DNA of 64,000 bases. Origin: Pimelobacter simplex (GTDB lineage Bacteria > Actinomycetota > Actinomycetes > Propionibacteriales > Nocardioidaceae). The notes beneath the pieces were generated by a model, which did not search any database, had not been told where the DNA came from, and saw only the letters and a program-made list of their open reading frames with translations. Positions 1 through 9,094 of the stretch are shown piece by piece. Where the stretch lies: positions 1,094,479 through 1,158,478 of the forward strand of contig NZ_FOUK01000001.1 of the NCBI RefSeq assembly GCF_900114845.1. Direction: 5' to 3'. The position numbers and the translations under genes were made by a program. Numbering within the stretch: the first letter of the stretch is position 1; the number at the start of each line of letters is the position of its first letter.

Positions 1-684
1 GACGGCGCGATCGTCAGCGACGCGCTCGACATGGCGGGCGCCTCCGCGTCCCGCGGCATCCCGGAGGCCGCCGTCCTCGCGCTCGCCGCCGGCTGCGACC
101 TGCTCTGCATCGGCCCCGACAAGGACGCCGGCCTCGTCCGCGAGGTCCAGGCCGCGATCGTCACCGCCGTCGACGCCGGCCGGCTGCCCCTCGCCCGGCT
201 CACCGACGCCGCCACCCGGATCGCCGACCTCCCGCGAAGTGGGGGGCTTGCGGGCACGAAGTCGCCCGGTTGCGGGGTCGAGGTGGGCCGGTTGGCCGCC
301 GCGGCCCGCGCGGCGTGCCTGGTCGAAGGGCCGCTGCCCGACCTGACGGGGGCCGGCGCGCGCGTCGTCAGCGTCGCGACCGAGGCGAACATCGCGGTCG
401 GTCCCGGACGGTGGGGGCTGGTCGCGGATCTCGAGGTGGCCGCCGGCGAGCCGCTGCCGGACGGCGCGCTCGTCGTCCAGGTGCGCGACGCGCACCGGCG
501 CCCCGAGGTGGCGGCCGCGCTGGCGGCCCATCCCGGGCCACTGGTCGTCGTCGAGTGGGGCTGGCCCGGCCCCCGCACCGGGTGGGCGCACGCGCCCCAC
601 GCGCGCATCTGCACGCAGGGCAACGGACAGCCGTCGATCGCGGCGGTGACGGAGATTCTTCGGGAAGCGGGGCTCGACAGGTGA
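1..684 (+). CDS. GH3 beta-N-acetylhexosaminidase, C-terminal part (5' truncated by window)
   Basis: The frame is open from the first base, so the N-terminal part lies upstream of the window. The 227 residues present start with the GH3 nucleophile motif SDALDM (residues 6-11; Asp7 matches the NagZ nucleophile position). The end of the barrel and an extra C-terminal domain of roughly 110 residues follow. GH3 N-acetylglucosaminidases release GlcNAc from chitin oligomers or muropeptides. The stop overlaps the next gene's GTG (GTGA), and kinase, deacetylase and deaminase genes follow. That context argues for GlcNAc rather than glucose as the product. A NagZ-like role is inferred. Confidence 0.8.
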   Translation, partial: DGAIVSDALDMAGASASRGIPEAAVLALAAGCDLLCIGPDKDAGLVREVQAAIVTAVDAGRLPLARLTDAATRIADLPRSGGLAGTKSPGCGVEVGRLAAAARAACLVEGPLPDLTGAGARVVSVATEANIAVGPGRWGLVADLEVAAGEPLPDGALVVQVRDAHRRPEVAAALAAHPGPLVVVEWGWPGPRTGWAHAPHARICTQGNGQPSIAAVTEILREAGLDR

Positions 685-1586
685 GCGGCGTGCTCATGGG
701 ACTGGACATCGGTGCGACCAAGATCCTCGGGGTCGTGGCGTCGGCACAGGGAGAGGTGCTCGGGTCCGTGCGGGTGGCGAGCCCGAGCGGCGGCGACCAG
801 GTGGTCGCCGCGGCGGCGGACGTCGTCGCGGAGCTGCGCGCGGCCGCCGGAGACCGTACGACGGGCGTGATCGGCGTCGGCATCCCCGGCCTGGTCGACG
901 TCGCCCACGGCACCGTGCGGCACGCCGTGAACCTCGGCGTGGCCGACGGCTACCCGTTCAGCGCCCGGCTCGGCGCGGCCGTCGGTACGGCGGTCGTCCT
1001 CGACAACGACGCCAACGCCGCCGCGCTCGGGGCCGCCGCGCTGCTGGGGCTGGACGACCTCGGCTACCTCAGTCTCGGGACCGGGCTGGCTGCGGCGCTC
1101 GTCCTCGAGGGACGGCTGCGGCGCGGTGCGCAGAACGCGGCCGGCGAGATCGGGCACATCCCGGTCGACCCGGCAGGCCCGCGCTGCGAGTGCGGCCAGG
1201 TCGGGTGCCTCGAGACGATGGCGTCCGGGTCGGCCCTCGCGGCGCTGTGGCCGAGCGGCTCGGGCCAGCCCGCGGGGCAGGCGCTGTTCGACGCGGCCGC
1301 CGCAGGCGACGCCGACGCGGTCGCGGTCCGGGACCGGTTCGCCGCCCGGGTCGCGGACGCCGTCCGGCTGGTCGCGCTGACGGTCGACCCGGCCGTCGTC
1401 GTCCTCGGCGGTGGCGTCGCCCAGGTCGGGGACCGGCTCCGGGTGGCGGTCGCGCACGCCCTGGCGGAGCAGGCCGCGGCCTCGCCGTTCCTCCGCTCGC
1501 TCGACCTGCCGGGCCGGCTGCGGCTCGCGCCCCTCGACGTACCGGTCGCCGCGCTGGGCGCAGCCCTGCTGGGGAAGCCGTCGTGA
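681..1586 (+). CDS. ROK-family sugar kinase, probably N-acetylglucosamine kinase
   Basis: A 301-residue ROK kinase with the usual family length. Visible motifs are the N-terminal phosphate-binding DIGATK (residues 9-14), the catalytic LDNDAN (Asp110), and the ROK zinc site with His159 and CECGQVGC (Cys169, Cys171, Cys176). The GTG at 681 overlaps the upstream TGA. GTG 690 and ATG 696 are in-frame alternatives. It sits between a hexosaminidase and nagA-nagB, so it most likely makes GlcNAc-6-phosphate for NagA. Glucokinase is the alternative ROK activity, and the sequence alone does not exclude it. Confidence 0.88.
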   Translation: MSGVLMGLDIGATKILGVVASAQGEVLGSVRVASPSGGDQVVAAAADVVAELRAAAGDRTTGVIGVGIPGLVDVAHGTVRHAVNLGVADGYPFSARLGAAVGTAVVLDNDANAAALGAAALLGLDDLGYLSLGTGLAAALVLEGRLRRGAQNAAGEIGHIPVDPAGPRCECGQVGCLETMASGSALAALWPSGSGQPAGQALFDAAAAGDADAVAVRDRFAARVADAVRLVALTVDPAVVVLGGGVAQVGDRLRVAVAHALAEQAAASPFLRSLDLPGRLRLAPLDVPVAALGAALLGKPS

Positions 1587-2698
1587 GCGGCGGCAGCCTC
1601 CGGGTCACCGGCGGCTCGGTCGACGTCACGATCGCCGAGGGCCACGTGGCACCCACCGCCACCGGCGGCGACGTGCTCGACGCGCGCGGCCTGCACGTGC
1701 TCCCCGGGCTGCTGGACCTCCAGGTCAACGGTGCTGCGGGCATCGACCTCACGCACGAGCCGGAGCGGCTGTGGGAGGTCGCCGCCGCCCTCCCGCGGTA
1801 CGGCGTCACCGCCTTCCTGCCGACGATCATCACCTCGGCGCCGCAGGCGCGGGAGCGCGCCCTCGCGGTCCTCGCGGCGGGACCGCCGGCGGGATGGACC
1901 GGGGCGGTCCCGCTCGGCGTGCACCTCGAGGGCCCGATGATCGCGCCCGCCCGCAAGGGCGCGCACCCGCCGCGGTGGCTCGCCGAGCCCTCCGCGGACC
2001 TGGTCGCCGGCTGGTCCCGGGCGGCGGGCGTCGCGATGGTGACGCTGGCGCCCGAGCTCCCCGGTGCCCTCGACGTGGTGACGGCGCTCGCCGAGCGGGA
2101 CGTCGTCGTCGCACTCGGGCACACGGAGGCGGCGCCCGAGCAGATGACGGCAGCCGCCGACCGAGGAGCCCGCGCCGTCACCCACCTCGGCAACGCCATG
2201 CCCGCGCTGGCCGGCCGCCTGCCCGGTCCGGTGGGCGCGGCGCTGGCCGACCCGCGCCTCACCGTCGGCGTCATCGCGGACGGTCACCACCTGCACCCCA
2301 CCACGGTCGCGGCGTTCGCCGGGGCGCTCGGTCCCGGACGGCTGCTCGCCGTCACCGACTGCACCGCCGCCCTGGGGATGCCGGACGGTCCGGCCCGGCT
2401 GGGCGACCAGGCGGTCGTCGTGCGGGAGGGGACGGTGCGGCTCGAGGACGGCACGCTCGCCGGCTCCGCCGCCGACCTTCCGGCGTGCCTGCGCGTGCTG
2501 CGCGCGGCGACCGGCTGCTCGCTCGCCGAGGCCGTGGCGTCCGCGACGACGGTCCCGGCTGCGCTGCTGGGCGACCCGTCCCGCGGCACGCTCGCGCCCG
2601 GTGCGCGCGGCGACCTCGTCCTCGTGGACGACGACCTGACCGTGGTCGCCACCGTCGTCGGCGGCCGGGTGCTGCACGACCGCCGGGGAGGCCGCTGA
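1583..2698 (+). CDS. nagA: N-acetylglucosamine-6-phosphate deacetylase
   Basis: A 371-residue amidohydrolase that removes acetate from GlcNAc-6-phosphate. The strand-end motif is QVNG, as in E. coli NagA (QLNG), in place of the HxH of other amidohydrolases. The metal ligands are visible as Glu116 (HLEGP), His180 (LGHTEA) and His201 (THLGNAM), and the catalytic Asp259 lies in VTDCTAAL. The GTG start overlaps the kinase TGA, and the stop overlaps the ATG of nagB (TGATG). The four genes therefore look translationally coupled in one operon. No GlcNAc transporter or regulator is seen on this side of the operon. Confidence 0.93.
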   Translation: MSGGSLRVTGGSVDVTIAEGHVAPTATGGDVLDARGLHVLPGLLDLQVNGAAGIDLTHEPERLWEVAAALPRYGVTAFLPTIITSAPQARERALAVLAAGPPAGWTGAVPLGVHLEGPMIAPARKGAHPPRWLAEPSADLVAGWSRAAGVAMVTLAPELPGALDVVTALAERDVVVALGHTEAAPEQMTAAADRGARAVTHLGNAMPALAGRLPGPVGAALADPRLTVGVIADGHHLHPTTVAAFAGALGPGRLLAVTDCTAALGMPDGPARLGDQAVVVREGTVRLEDGTLAGSAADLPACLRVLRAATGCSLAEAVASATTVPAALLGDPSRGTLAPGARGDLVLVDDDLTVVATVVGGRVLHDRRGGR

Positions 2699-3483
2699 TG
2701 GAGGTCGTCCCCCTTGCCGACGCCGGCGAGGTCGCGGCCCTCGCCGCCGACGTCGTCGAGGCGGTGGTCCGGGCCCGTCCCGACGCCGTCCTCGGGCTGG
2801 CGACGGGCTCGACGCCGCTGCCCGCCTACGGCGAGCTGATCCGGCGGCACCGCGCCGGCGCCGGACCGTCGTACGACTCGGTGCGGTGCTTCACCCTCGA
2901 CGAGTACGTCGGCCTGCCGCCCGGCCATCCCGAGTCCTACCGCGCCACCATCGCCCGCGAGCTCACCGACCCGCTCGGCATCCCGCCCGAGCGCGTCCAC
3001 GGCCCCGATCCGGCGCCCGACGCCCTGCCCACGGCGGGCGCCCGCTACGAGGAGGCGCTCGCCGCGGCGGGCGGGGTCGACGTCCAGGTGCTGGGGATCG
3101 GGAGCGACGGCCACCTCGCGTTCAACGAGCCCGGCTCGTCGCTCGCGTCGGCGACCCGGATCAAGACGCTCACCGACGAGACCCGGCGCGACAACGCCCG
3201 GTTCTTCGGGGCGATCGACGAGGTGCCGCGCCACGTGCTGACCCAGGGGCTCGGCACGATCCTGCGCGCCCGGCACCTCCTGCTGCTCGCCACCGGCGCG
3301 GGCAAGGCCGCCGCGCTCGCGGCCGCGGTCGAGGGACCGCTGACGGCGTCGTGCCCCGCCTCGGTGCTGCAGCTGCACCCGCACGCGACCGTGCTGTGCG
3401 ACGCCGAGGCGGCGGCCGGCCTGGTCCGGCGCGCCCACTACCGCGAGGTGTACGACGCGAAGCCGGCCTGGCAGCCGCTCTGA
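2698..3483 (+). CDS. nagB: Glucosamine-6-phosphate deaminase
   Basis: 261 residues, the normal NagB length. It converts glucosamine-6-phosphate to fructose-6-phosphate and ammonia and completes GlcNAc entry into glycolysis. Phosphate-binding LATGSTPLP lies near residue 40. Asp68 is in FTLDEYVGL. The active-site run GSDGHLAFNEP gives Asp137, His139 and Glu144, matching E. coli Asp141, His143 and Glu148. ATG 2698 overlaps the nagA stop by one base. The gene ends 3 bp from the end of the convergent glycosyltransferase gene, leaving no room for a conventional terminator. Confidence 0.95.
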   Translation: MEVVPLADAGEVAALAADVVEAVVRARPDAVLGLATGSTPLPAYGELIRRHRAGAGPSYDSVRCFTLDEYVGLPPGHPESYRATIARELTDPLGIPPERVHGPDPAPDALPTAGARYEEALAAAGGVDVQVLGIGSDGHLAFNEPGSSLASATRIKTLTDETRRDNARFFGAIDEVPRHVLTQGLGTILRARHLLLLATGAGKAAALAAAVEGPLTASCPASVLQLHPHATVLCDAEAAAGLVRRAHYREVYDAKPAWQPL

Positions 3484-3486
3484 GCC

Positions 3487-5400
3487 CTACACGTGGGCGG
3501 TGCTCTCGTAGTCCTCGGAGATGCCGTGCGGCGTCTTCTCCCAGCGGTGCGGGCTGAAGATCGTCTGGCCGAGCGCCCGCCACGCCGCATACGCGTGCAG
3601 GCACCAGTAGAGGGGGTTGAGCAGCGCGAAGACGCCGATCCGCCAGTTGTAGCGCCGGGTCGCGGCGATGCCGGACACGATGATCATGAGCGCGTTGCCG
3701 AGCACCGCCGTCACCAGGCTGCTCAGCACGACCCAGTGGGGGAGGTCGAGCCCGATCAGCCGCACGCCGACGTACGTGATGACGGTGAAGCCGAGCACGA
3801 GCGGGTAGGCGAGGAAGGTCAGCGGGGTGCCGATGATGAGGCCGACCATGCCCACCATGCCGAGCGGTCCCACCCGGCGCAGGAAGCGCAGCGGGTGCCG
3901 CATGTTGACGGCCGCGGTGATCAGGTAGCCCTTGATCCACCGCGTGCGCTGGGGGATCCAGGCCGGGACGGTCGCGCACGCCTCCTCGCCGGTCGTCGAG
4001 TCGAGGACGTCGACCCGGTAGCCCTCGACCGAGACGCGGAGGCCGAGGTCGGCGTCCTCGGTGACGTTGTAGGGGTCCCAGGCGCCGAGCCGCTTCAGCA
4101 CCTCGGTGTCGAAGTGGTTCGACGTGCCGCCCAGGGGGAGCGGGATGCCGCTGCCGTCGATGCCGGGGAGCATCGACTCGAACCAGTGCGCGTACTCGAT
4201 GGCGAACATCCGGGTGAGCACGTTGTAGTCGGCGTTGAAGTAGTGCAGCGCGGCCTGCACGCACGCGAGCCGCGGGCGGGTGGAGCCGAGGTGCTCGTGC
4301 TCGAAGGCGTCGCGCTCGAAGGCGGCGACGGCCTTGCGCAGCTGGAGCGGCTCGGGCCGGTCCTCGGCGTCGTAGATGACGACGTACTTGCCCCGGGCGA
4401 AGGCCAGGCCGTAGTTGCAGGCGCGCGGCTTGGTCTGCGGCTCGCCCGCCGGGACGACGAGCAGCCGCACGTAGTCGGGCGGCGCCACCCGCTTGGCCGC
4501 GGCGACCGTCTCGGGGTCGTTCTCCTCCATCAGCACGATCACGTCGAGCCGGGAGCGCGGGTAGTCGAGCGCGCCGAGGTTGCGGATCAGCTTGTCGATG
4601 ATGTTGGCCTCGCGGAAGGCGGGGACCAGGATCGTGTAGACCGGCAGCTCCGCGTCGTCCCCGCCGGGCTGCCACTCCGGCGCCAGGCCGCGGCGCTGCC
4701 GCTCGCGCATCTCGGCCAGGCGGCGCCGCTCGCGCCGGGCGCGCATGAGGGGCGCGCGCAGGCTCGAGCCCGCCTTGAAGAGGATGCTCAGCAGGAACAC
4801 GAGATTCGTCGCCGACAGCAGGACGACGAACGCCCGGCGCGGCTCCAGCACCGCGCCGACGAGGAAGACGAGCCCGATGACGAACGGCAGCACCAGCTGC
4901 AGCCGGGTCAGCCCGCGCCGGGCGGAGTGCTCGGGACGCTCCTCGGCGAGCATGTCCTCGGCGAGGCGCTGGAGCTTGCCGCGGTTGGCCTGCTCGCTGG
5001 CCCGGAAGACGTCCCAGTGCGTGCTCGCGACGAGCTCGACCTGGTCGGTGCCGAAGCGCTCGCGGACCTGCTCGAGGAGCTCGGGCGTCGGCCGCACCGA
5101 CGTGGCGACGACGAGCGTCCCGTCCGGCCGCTCCTCGCAGGGGACCCAGCCGAGGTGGCTGAGCTCGGCGATGTCGAGTCGTCCGGCGAGTGCCGGGTCG
5201 GGCGGGTGCGCGACGAGGTCGCGCGAGGCCGTCTCCCAGTGCTCCGCGAGCGCCTCGTAGAGCTCGCGCCGGGTCAGCGCCCCGGCCAGGACCAGGTGCT
5301 GGCCGAGCTGCCCGCCCTCGGCCCGCTGGTGGGTCAGCGCGGTGTCGAGCTGCTCGGGGGTGATCCGCCCGGTCGCGACGAGGTGGCTGCCGATCTGCAC
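3487..5400 (-). CDS. Processive family 2 glycosyltransferase with N-terminal MshEN (c-di-GMP type) domain
   Basis: A 637-residue membrane glycosyltransferase. Residues 3-25 and 31-55 are two tandem copies of the MshEN motif (xLGxxLxxxGxIxxxxLxxALxxQ), a fold known to bind c-di-GMP in MshE and NfrB-like proteins. Two membrane segments follow (about 168-208), then the GT2 domain with DAED (344-347), TED (447-449) and QRTRW (484-488). QxxRW is typical of processive cellulose, hyaluronan and N4-adsorption NfrB-type enzymes. The C-terminus adds about four membrane segments. The gene is last in a minus-strand cluster with a PMT-like transferase and a BcsB-like protein, 1 bp after the former. The polymer is not predictable. 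Control by c-di-GMP is inferred from the domain. Confidence 0.87.
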   Translation of the reverse strand: MQIGSHLVATGRITPEQLDTALTHQRAEGGQLGQHLVLAGALTRRELYEALAEHWETASRDLVAHPPDPALAGRLDIAELSHLGWVPCEERPDGTLVVATSVRPTPELLEQVRERFGTDQVELVASTHWDVFRASEQANRGKLQRLAEDMLAEERPEHSARRGLTRLQLVLPFVIGLVFLVGAVLEPRRAFVVLLSATNLVFLLSILFKAGSSLRAPLMRARRERRRLAEMRERQRRGLAPEWQPGGDDAELPVYTILVPAFREANIIDKLIRNLGALDYPRSRLDVIVLMEENDPETVAAAKRVAPPDYVRLLVVPAGEPQTKPRACNYGLAFARGKYVVIYDAEDRPEPLQLRKAVAAFERDAFEHEHLGSTRPRLACVQAALHYFNADYNVLTRMFAIEYAHWFESMLPGIDGSGIPLPLGGTSNHFDTEVLKRLGAWDPYNVTEDADLGLRVSVEGYRVDVLDSTTGEEACATVPAWIPQRTRWIKGYLITAAVNMRHPLRFLRRVGPLGMVGMVGLIIGTPLTFLAYPLVLGFTVITYVGVRLIGLDLPHWVVLSSLVTAVLGNALMIIVSGIAATRRYNWRIGVFALLNPLYWCLHAYAAWRALGQTIFSPHRWEKTPHGISEDYESTAHV

Positions 5401-5401
5401 A

Positions 5402-7054
5402 TCAGCCCCCGATCCGGCGGTAGACGCCGAGGTCGGCGATCTCGTACACGAGCTCGTACCCGGCCAGGAACGCCGGGTCGTCCGCGAGGGCGGTGGTGAC
5501 CAGGTCCAGCGCGGCCTTCGTCGCGTACGTCGTCACCTGGGTGCGGTGCATGACGACCCACCGCACGTGGCTCCCCGGGTCGGCGAGGGCGTCGTCGAAG
5601 GCGTCGCCCGCGGCCCGGTTGTAGACCTGGTCGAAGTCGATCGCGATCACCGGCGCGACCGCCAGCTTGTCGGCGCTCTCGTCGATGAGGAGGTTGCCGC
5701 CGTCGTAGTGGTCGTGCAGCCAGCGCGCCATCTTCTTGACGTCGGTGAAGTTGCGCTGGCCCAGGTGGGCCTCCTCGATCACGGTCATCCGCTCGCCCGG
5801 ATCGCCCGCCCACCAGAGGTTCTGCGCCGTGAGAGCGGCCACCGTCGCCACCACGACACCCGCGCCGGCGAGGGCTTTCCGGCGTCCGATCTCGTGGGCG
5901 AGGTAGGCGCACAGCAGCGCCGCCCACGGCGCCGCGGACAGCACGTAGCGGTTGTTGTAGGCGCCGGACGGCAGGGACACGTCGTTGACCATGATGTGCT
6001 GGCCGGTGGTGAGGCTGAAGAGCAGGAACGCGCTCGACGTCCCCGCGAGCCAGATGGTCAGTGCCCGGTTGTCGATGCCCCAGCGCCAGGTCATCAGGAC
6101 CAGGCCGATCCCGGCGGCGATCAGCGGCAGCAGCCCGACCGACTCGACGGCGGCCCAGCCGAACACCTTGAACGACAGGCCGAGGTTGCCCTTCGTCGTC
6201 AGCTGGCCTTGCTCGACGAACACCTCGGTGAACGCGGCGGCCGAGTAGGGGCCGGTGAGGAACTCGACCGGATTGCCGTACCAGGCGGCGTTGTACGACA
6301 GCCACCAGCCGATCGCGGCGAGCGGGGCGGACGCGAAGGCCGCGGCCATCACGAGCGCCCGGCGCACGCCGTCGCCACGTCGTACGACGACGAAGACGAC
6401 GTAGATCGCGCCGCTGGCGACGAGCGCCCAGCCCTCGTACCGGGTGAGCACGGCGCAGGCGGCGGGGATGCCCGCGAACACGGCGAGCTCGCCGCCGCTG
6501 AGCCGGCGTCCGCTGAACGCCCAGCCCGACAGGCCCGCGATGCACGCCAGGATGGCGGCGATGAGCACCGGCTCGGTCAGCGCGGTCGTGTAGGCGTAGA
6601 GGAGGCTGGGGTTCGCGAGGAGGACGCCGAGGCCGACCACGCGGGCGGTGCGGCCGAGGCCGAGCCGGACCATGATCCGGTGCAGCGCGGTCGCCGAGAT
6701 GCCCAGGCAGAGGGTGCCGAGGATGCACGCGGCGATGCCGGTCCGGAACAGGTACATGTCCTGGACCAGCGGCATCAGCAGCAGGTGGGGGAGCGGCAGC
6801 CAGACCGTGCCGAGCTGCTGCAGCCCGGGCGTCTGCCCGTCGAGGATGCGGCGCGCGATGGTGAGGTGCGCCATCGCGTCGCCGTAGTCGAGGTTGGTGC
6901 CGGCCCGGACTGTCCAGATCGACGCGATCGTGCCCACGGCGCAGCCGAGCAGGAACACCGGCACGCTGCCGGGGACCCGGCGGCCCGCGCCGGCGCGGGC
7001 CTCGGCGCGGGTCCCGGCGCGGGTCCCGGTGCGCTCAGGAGCGGTCGTGGTCAC
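5402..7054 (-). CDS. ArnT/PMT-like (GT39/83-type) polytopic glycosyltransferase
   Basis: 550 residues with about ten hydrophobic segments and an early extracytoplasmic motif YGDAMAHLTIARRILDG. This resembles the acidic catalytic loop of lipid-linked-sugar transferases of the ArnT/protein mannosyltransferase superfamily. The chosen GTG at 7054 overlaps the end of the BcsB-like gene by 20 bases. A longer frame to 7261 would sit wholly inside that gene and is low complexity. The first 30 residues are an Arg/Ala/Gly/Thr-rich tail encoded by tandem repeats near 6990-7030. It probably adds a sugar from a polyprenyl carrier to the polymer or an acceptor made by the adjacent GT2. The substrate is unknown. 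Confidence 0.75.
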   Translation of the reverse strand: MTTTAPERTGTRAGTRAEARAGAGRRVPGSVPVFLLGCAVGTIASIWTVRAGTNLDYGDAMAHLTIARRILDGQTPGLQQLGTVWLPLPHLLLMPLVQDMYLFRTGIAACILGTLCLGISATALHRIMVRLGLGRTARVVGLGVLLANPSLLYAYTTALTEPVLIAAILACIAGLSGWAFSGRRLSGGELAVFAGIPAACAVLTRYEGWALVASGAIYVVFVVVRRGDGVRRALVMAAAFASAPLAAIGWWLSYNAAWYGNPVEFLTGPYSAAAFTEVFVEQGQLTTKGNLGLSFKVFGWAAVESVGLLPLIAAGIGLVLMTWRWGIDNRALTIWLAGTSSAFLLFSLTTGQHIMVNDVSLPSGAYNNRYVLSAAPWAALLCAYLAHEIGRRKALAGAGVVVATVAALTAQNLWWAGDPGERMTVIEEAHLGQRNFTDVKKMARWLHDHYDGGNLLIDESADKLAVAPVIAIDFDQVYNRAAGDAFDDALADPGSHVRWVVMHRTQVTTYATKAALDLVTTALADDPAFLAGYELVYEIADLGVYRRIGG

Positions 7055-8987
7055 CGGCCTGTGCCTCAGCGTCCGCGGCGACCTGGGCGTCGACGATCTC
7101 GGTGATCTCGTGGCGCCGGCGCCGGGCGAGCAGCCAGCGCCCGCCGAGGAGCGCCAGCAGGACGGCGAGCCCGCCGACGAGCCACCAGGCGAACGAGCGC
7201 TGCTCGTCGACCCGCTCCTGCTGGGGGACGACGGCGTCGGCGTCGATCGTGAACGGGTCACCGGCCGCCGGCTGCACGAGCAGGTTCGCGCTCAGCGCAC
7301 CCCAGCCCTCGGTCGCCAGGTAGGTGGCGGCCCGGCGCTCCAGCGCGGCGGCGTCGCCGCCCGGCGCCCACGAGCCGAGCATCAGCACGTCGCGCCCGCG
7401 GTGCCGGACGGCGACCAGGGCGGCGTACGGCTGGTCGGTGCCGACCTCGAACGTCGCCTCGGCGTAGTCGAGCAGGCGCATCCCGGAGAGCCGGAGCGGC
7501 GCCTTCAGCGCCGTCGAGTCGTCCTCGCCGGCGCCGACCAGGAGGCCGGAGGTCGTGCCGTCGCGCAGGTCGGCGGCCGGCACCATCCGGACGTCGAGCG
7601 GCCGGGCCGCGCGCCGCTGCAGCGCGGCCACCACGGCGCCGGCGTCGACCGCGGCGGCGACCGGGTCGGCCGCGTGGTCGGACACGGCGACCGCGAGGCG
7701 GCCGCCGAGGTTCTGCGGGAACGACGCGAAGCCGGTGGTCCGGGCGCCGCCGCGGTCGGCGTGGACGACGGTCCGCGCGGTGTCGAGGTGGACCTCCATC
7801 GGCAGCTGCCGGTCGCCGCCCACGCACCACTCGCGCGGCGGCACGGCGCTGAGCACCACGACCAGCCCGTTGTCGCCCTGGACGTCGGCTGCCGGCACCT
7901 CGATCTCGCGGTGCAGCACCGGGTCGTCGTCGAGCTGCGTGGAGTCGACCAGCCGGTCGTTGACGTAGACGTCGAGCTGGGCCCGTGCGCCCTCGGGGAC
8001 GGCGGTGTGCGTCCCGTTGAGGTCGATCCGCAGCGCGCCCACCGGGCCACCGAAGGCGTCCTGGCGGATCCCGACGTACTGCTCGACGCGGCCGTACCCG
8101 CTCAGCACCGCCCGGTCGACGCCGAGCTCGCCGAGCGTCAGCTCGTCCGTCGTCGTCGCGCCGCGCTCGCCCGTCGCGGCCAGCCCCTCGGTGCTCGGGG
8201 CGTCGGCCAGGCCGAGCGCCTCGGCGCCCAGGCCCCGTGCGGCCGCGACGAGCTCGTCGTCCCCGCCGCCGAGGGTGAGAGTCGCGACCCCGGCGTCGTC
8301 GCTGAGCTCGCTGGTCGCCGTCCCGGTGCCGGGGGTGAGGCGGACGACCCGGACGCCGGGACCGGCCGCCGTGACGTCGTCGGGGGTCGTGAGACGGACG
8401 GCCGTCGTGTCGGCGTACCGGCTGCTGATCGCGGCGACCGCGGTCAGCCCGGCCGCCAGCACCGGCTCGCCGGCGTCGGCAGGAACGACGACGTCGACCG
8501 CCGTCGCGTAGGGGGCGAAGAAGTCCGCCAGGGAGGTCGGCGCCGTCTCGCGGCCCTCGACCCGCAGCGCGACCTGGTCGAGCGTCGCCCGCACGTCGCT
8601 GACCGTCGTGCACGCGTCCCCGCGACCCTCGGCGTCGACCCGGACCTGCACCTGCAGCCGGCCGTCCACCACGTCACCGCGCCCGACCGGCACCACGACC
8701 TTCGCCGCCGCCCGCGCCGGCACCCGGGCCGCGATCCGGCCACCCACGACGAACGCGACCGTCCCGTCGATCGTGTCGTCGAGCCGCAGCCGCCCGGTGA
8801 CCTCGGTGGGCGTCACCCCCGGGGGCACTGCGACCTCCAAGGTCGACGCCGCTCCCACGGTCGCCGACGTCGACCCGGGGACGGCGAGCGTCTCGGCGTG
8901 GGCCGGCGCCGGTGCCAGGCCTGGGGCCGTCGCGGTGAGGAACAGGGAGGTCAGGACGGCGAGGGGCGCGATTCTGGCGCGAAGCAA
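7035..8987 (-). CDS. BcsB-like exported polysaccharide synthase subunit
   Basis: 650 residues with a Sec signal peptide (cleavage near Ala-His-Ala, about residue 31), a long beta-rich extracytoplasmic region, and one C-terminal membrane helix followed by an Arg-rich stop (about residues 597-625). The stretch LADFFAPYATAVDVVVP and the two-repeat layout resemble BcsB, the cellulose synthase partner that guides the polymer across the envelope. It is the first gene of the three-gene minus-strand cluster. In Gram-negative systems BcsB pairs with a GT2 (BcsA). Here the GT2 carries MshEN and no PilZ domain is seen. The BcsB assignment is by architecture and weak motif similarity. Confidence 0.7.
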   Translation of the reverse strand: MLRARIAPLAVLTSLFLTATAPGLAPAPAHAETLAVPGSTSATVGAASTLEVAVPPGVTPTEVTGRLRLDDTIDGTVAFVVGGRIAARVPARAAAKVVVPVGRGDVVDGRLQVQVRVDAEGRGDACTTVSDVRATLDQVALRVEGRETAPTSLADFFAPYATAVDVVVPADAGEPVLAAGLTAVAAISSRYADTTAVRLTTPDDVTAAGPGVRVVRLTPGTGTATSELSDDAGVATLTLGGGDDELVAAARGLGAEALGLADAPSTEGLAATGERGATTTDELTLGELGVDRAVLSGYGRVEQYVGIRQDAFGGPVGALRIDLNGTHTAVPEGARAQLDVYVNDRLVDSTQLDDDPVLHREIEVPAADVQGDNGLVVVLSAVPPREWCVGGDRQLPMEVHLDTARTVVHADRGGARTTGFASFPQNLGGRLAVAVSDHAADPVAAAVDAGAVVAALQRRAARPLDVRMVPAADLRDGTTSGLLVGAGEDDSTALKAPLRLSGMRLLDYAEATFEVGTDQPYAALVAVRHRGRDVLMLGSWAPGGDAAALERRAATYLATEGWGALSANLLVQPAAGDPFTIDADAVVPQQERVDEQRSFAWWLVGGLAVLLALLGGRWLLARRRRHEITEIVDAQVAADAEAQAGDHDRS

Positions 8988-9080
8988 GGTGCTGCTTTCT
9001 GGTGGGGGGTTGTCACGACATCTCTACCCTGATCGGCCGGAGAGAGCCGCATCTGACCGGTGTGCGGGGACGAAGGTCCT

Positions 9081-9094
9081 GGGCACCGGTGCCC
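9081..9094 (-). terminator. Perfect 14-bp palindrome just after xthA
   Basis: GGGCACCGGTGCCC abuts the xthA stop codon and can fold as a 5-bp stem with a 4-base loop. It lies between xthA and the BcsB-like gene on the same strand. There is no U-tract, so a terminator role is only possible. Confidence 0.3.

Noticed and set aside
6985..7035. Tandem GCGCGGGTCCCGG-like repeats as a regulatory or CRISPR-like array
   Set aside because: They are only two to three short imperfect units that encode the Arg/Thr/Gly/Ala tail of the PMT-like protein. This is simple-sequence coding drift.
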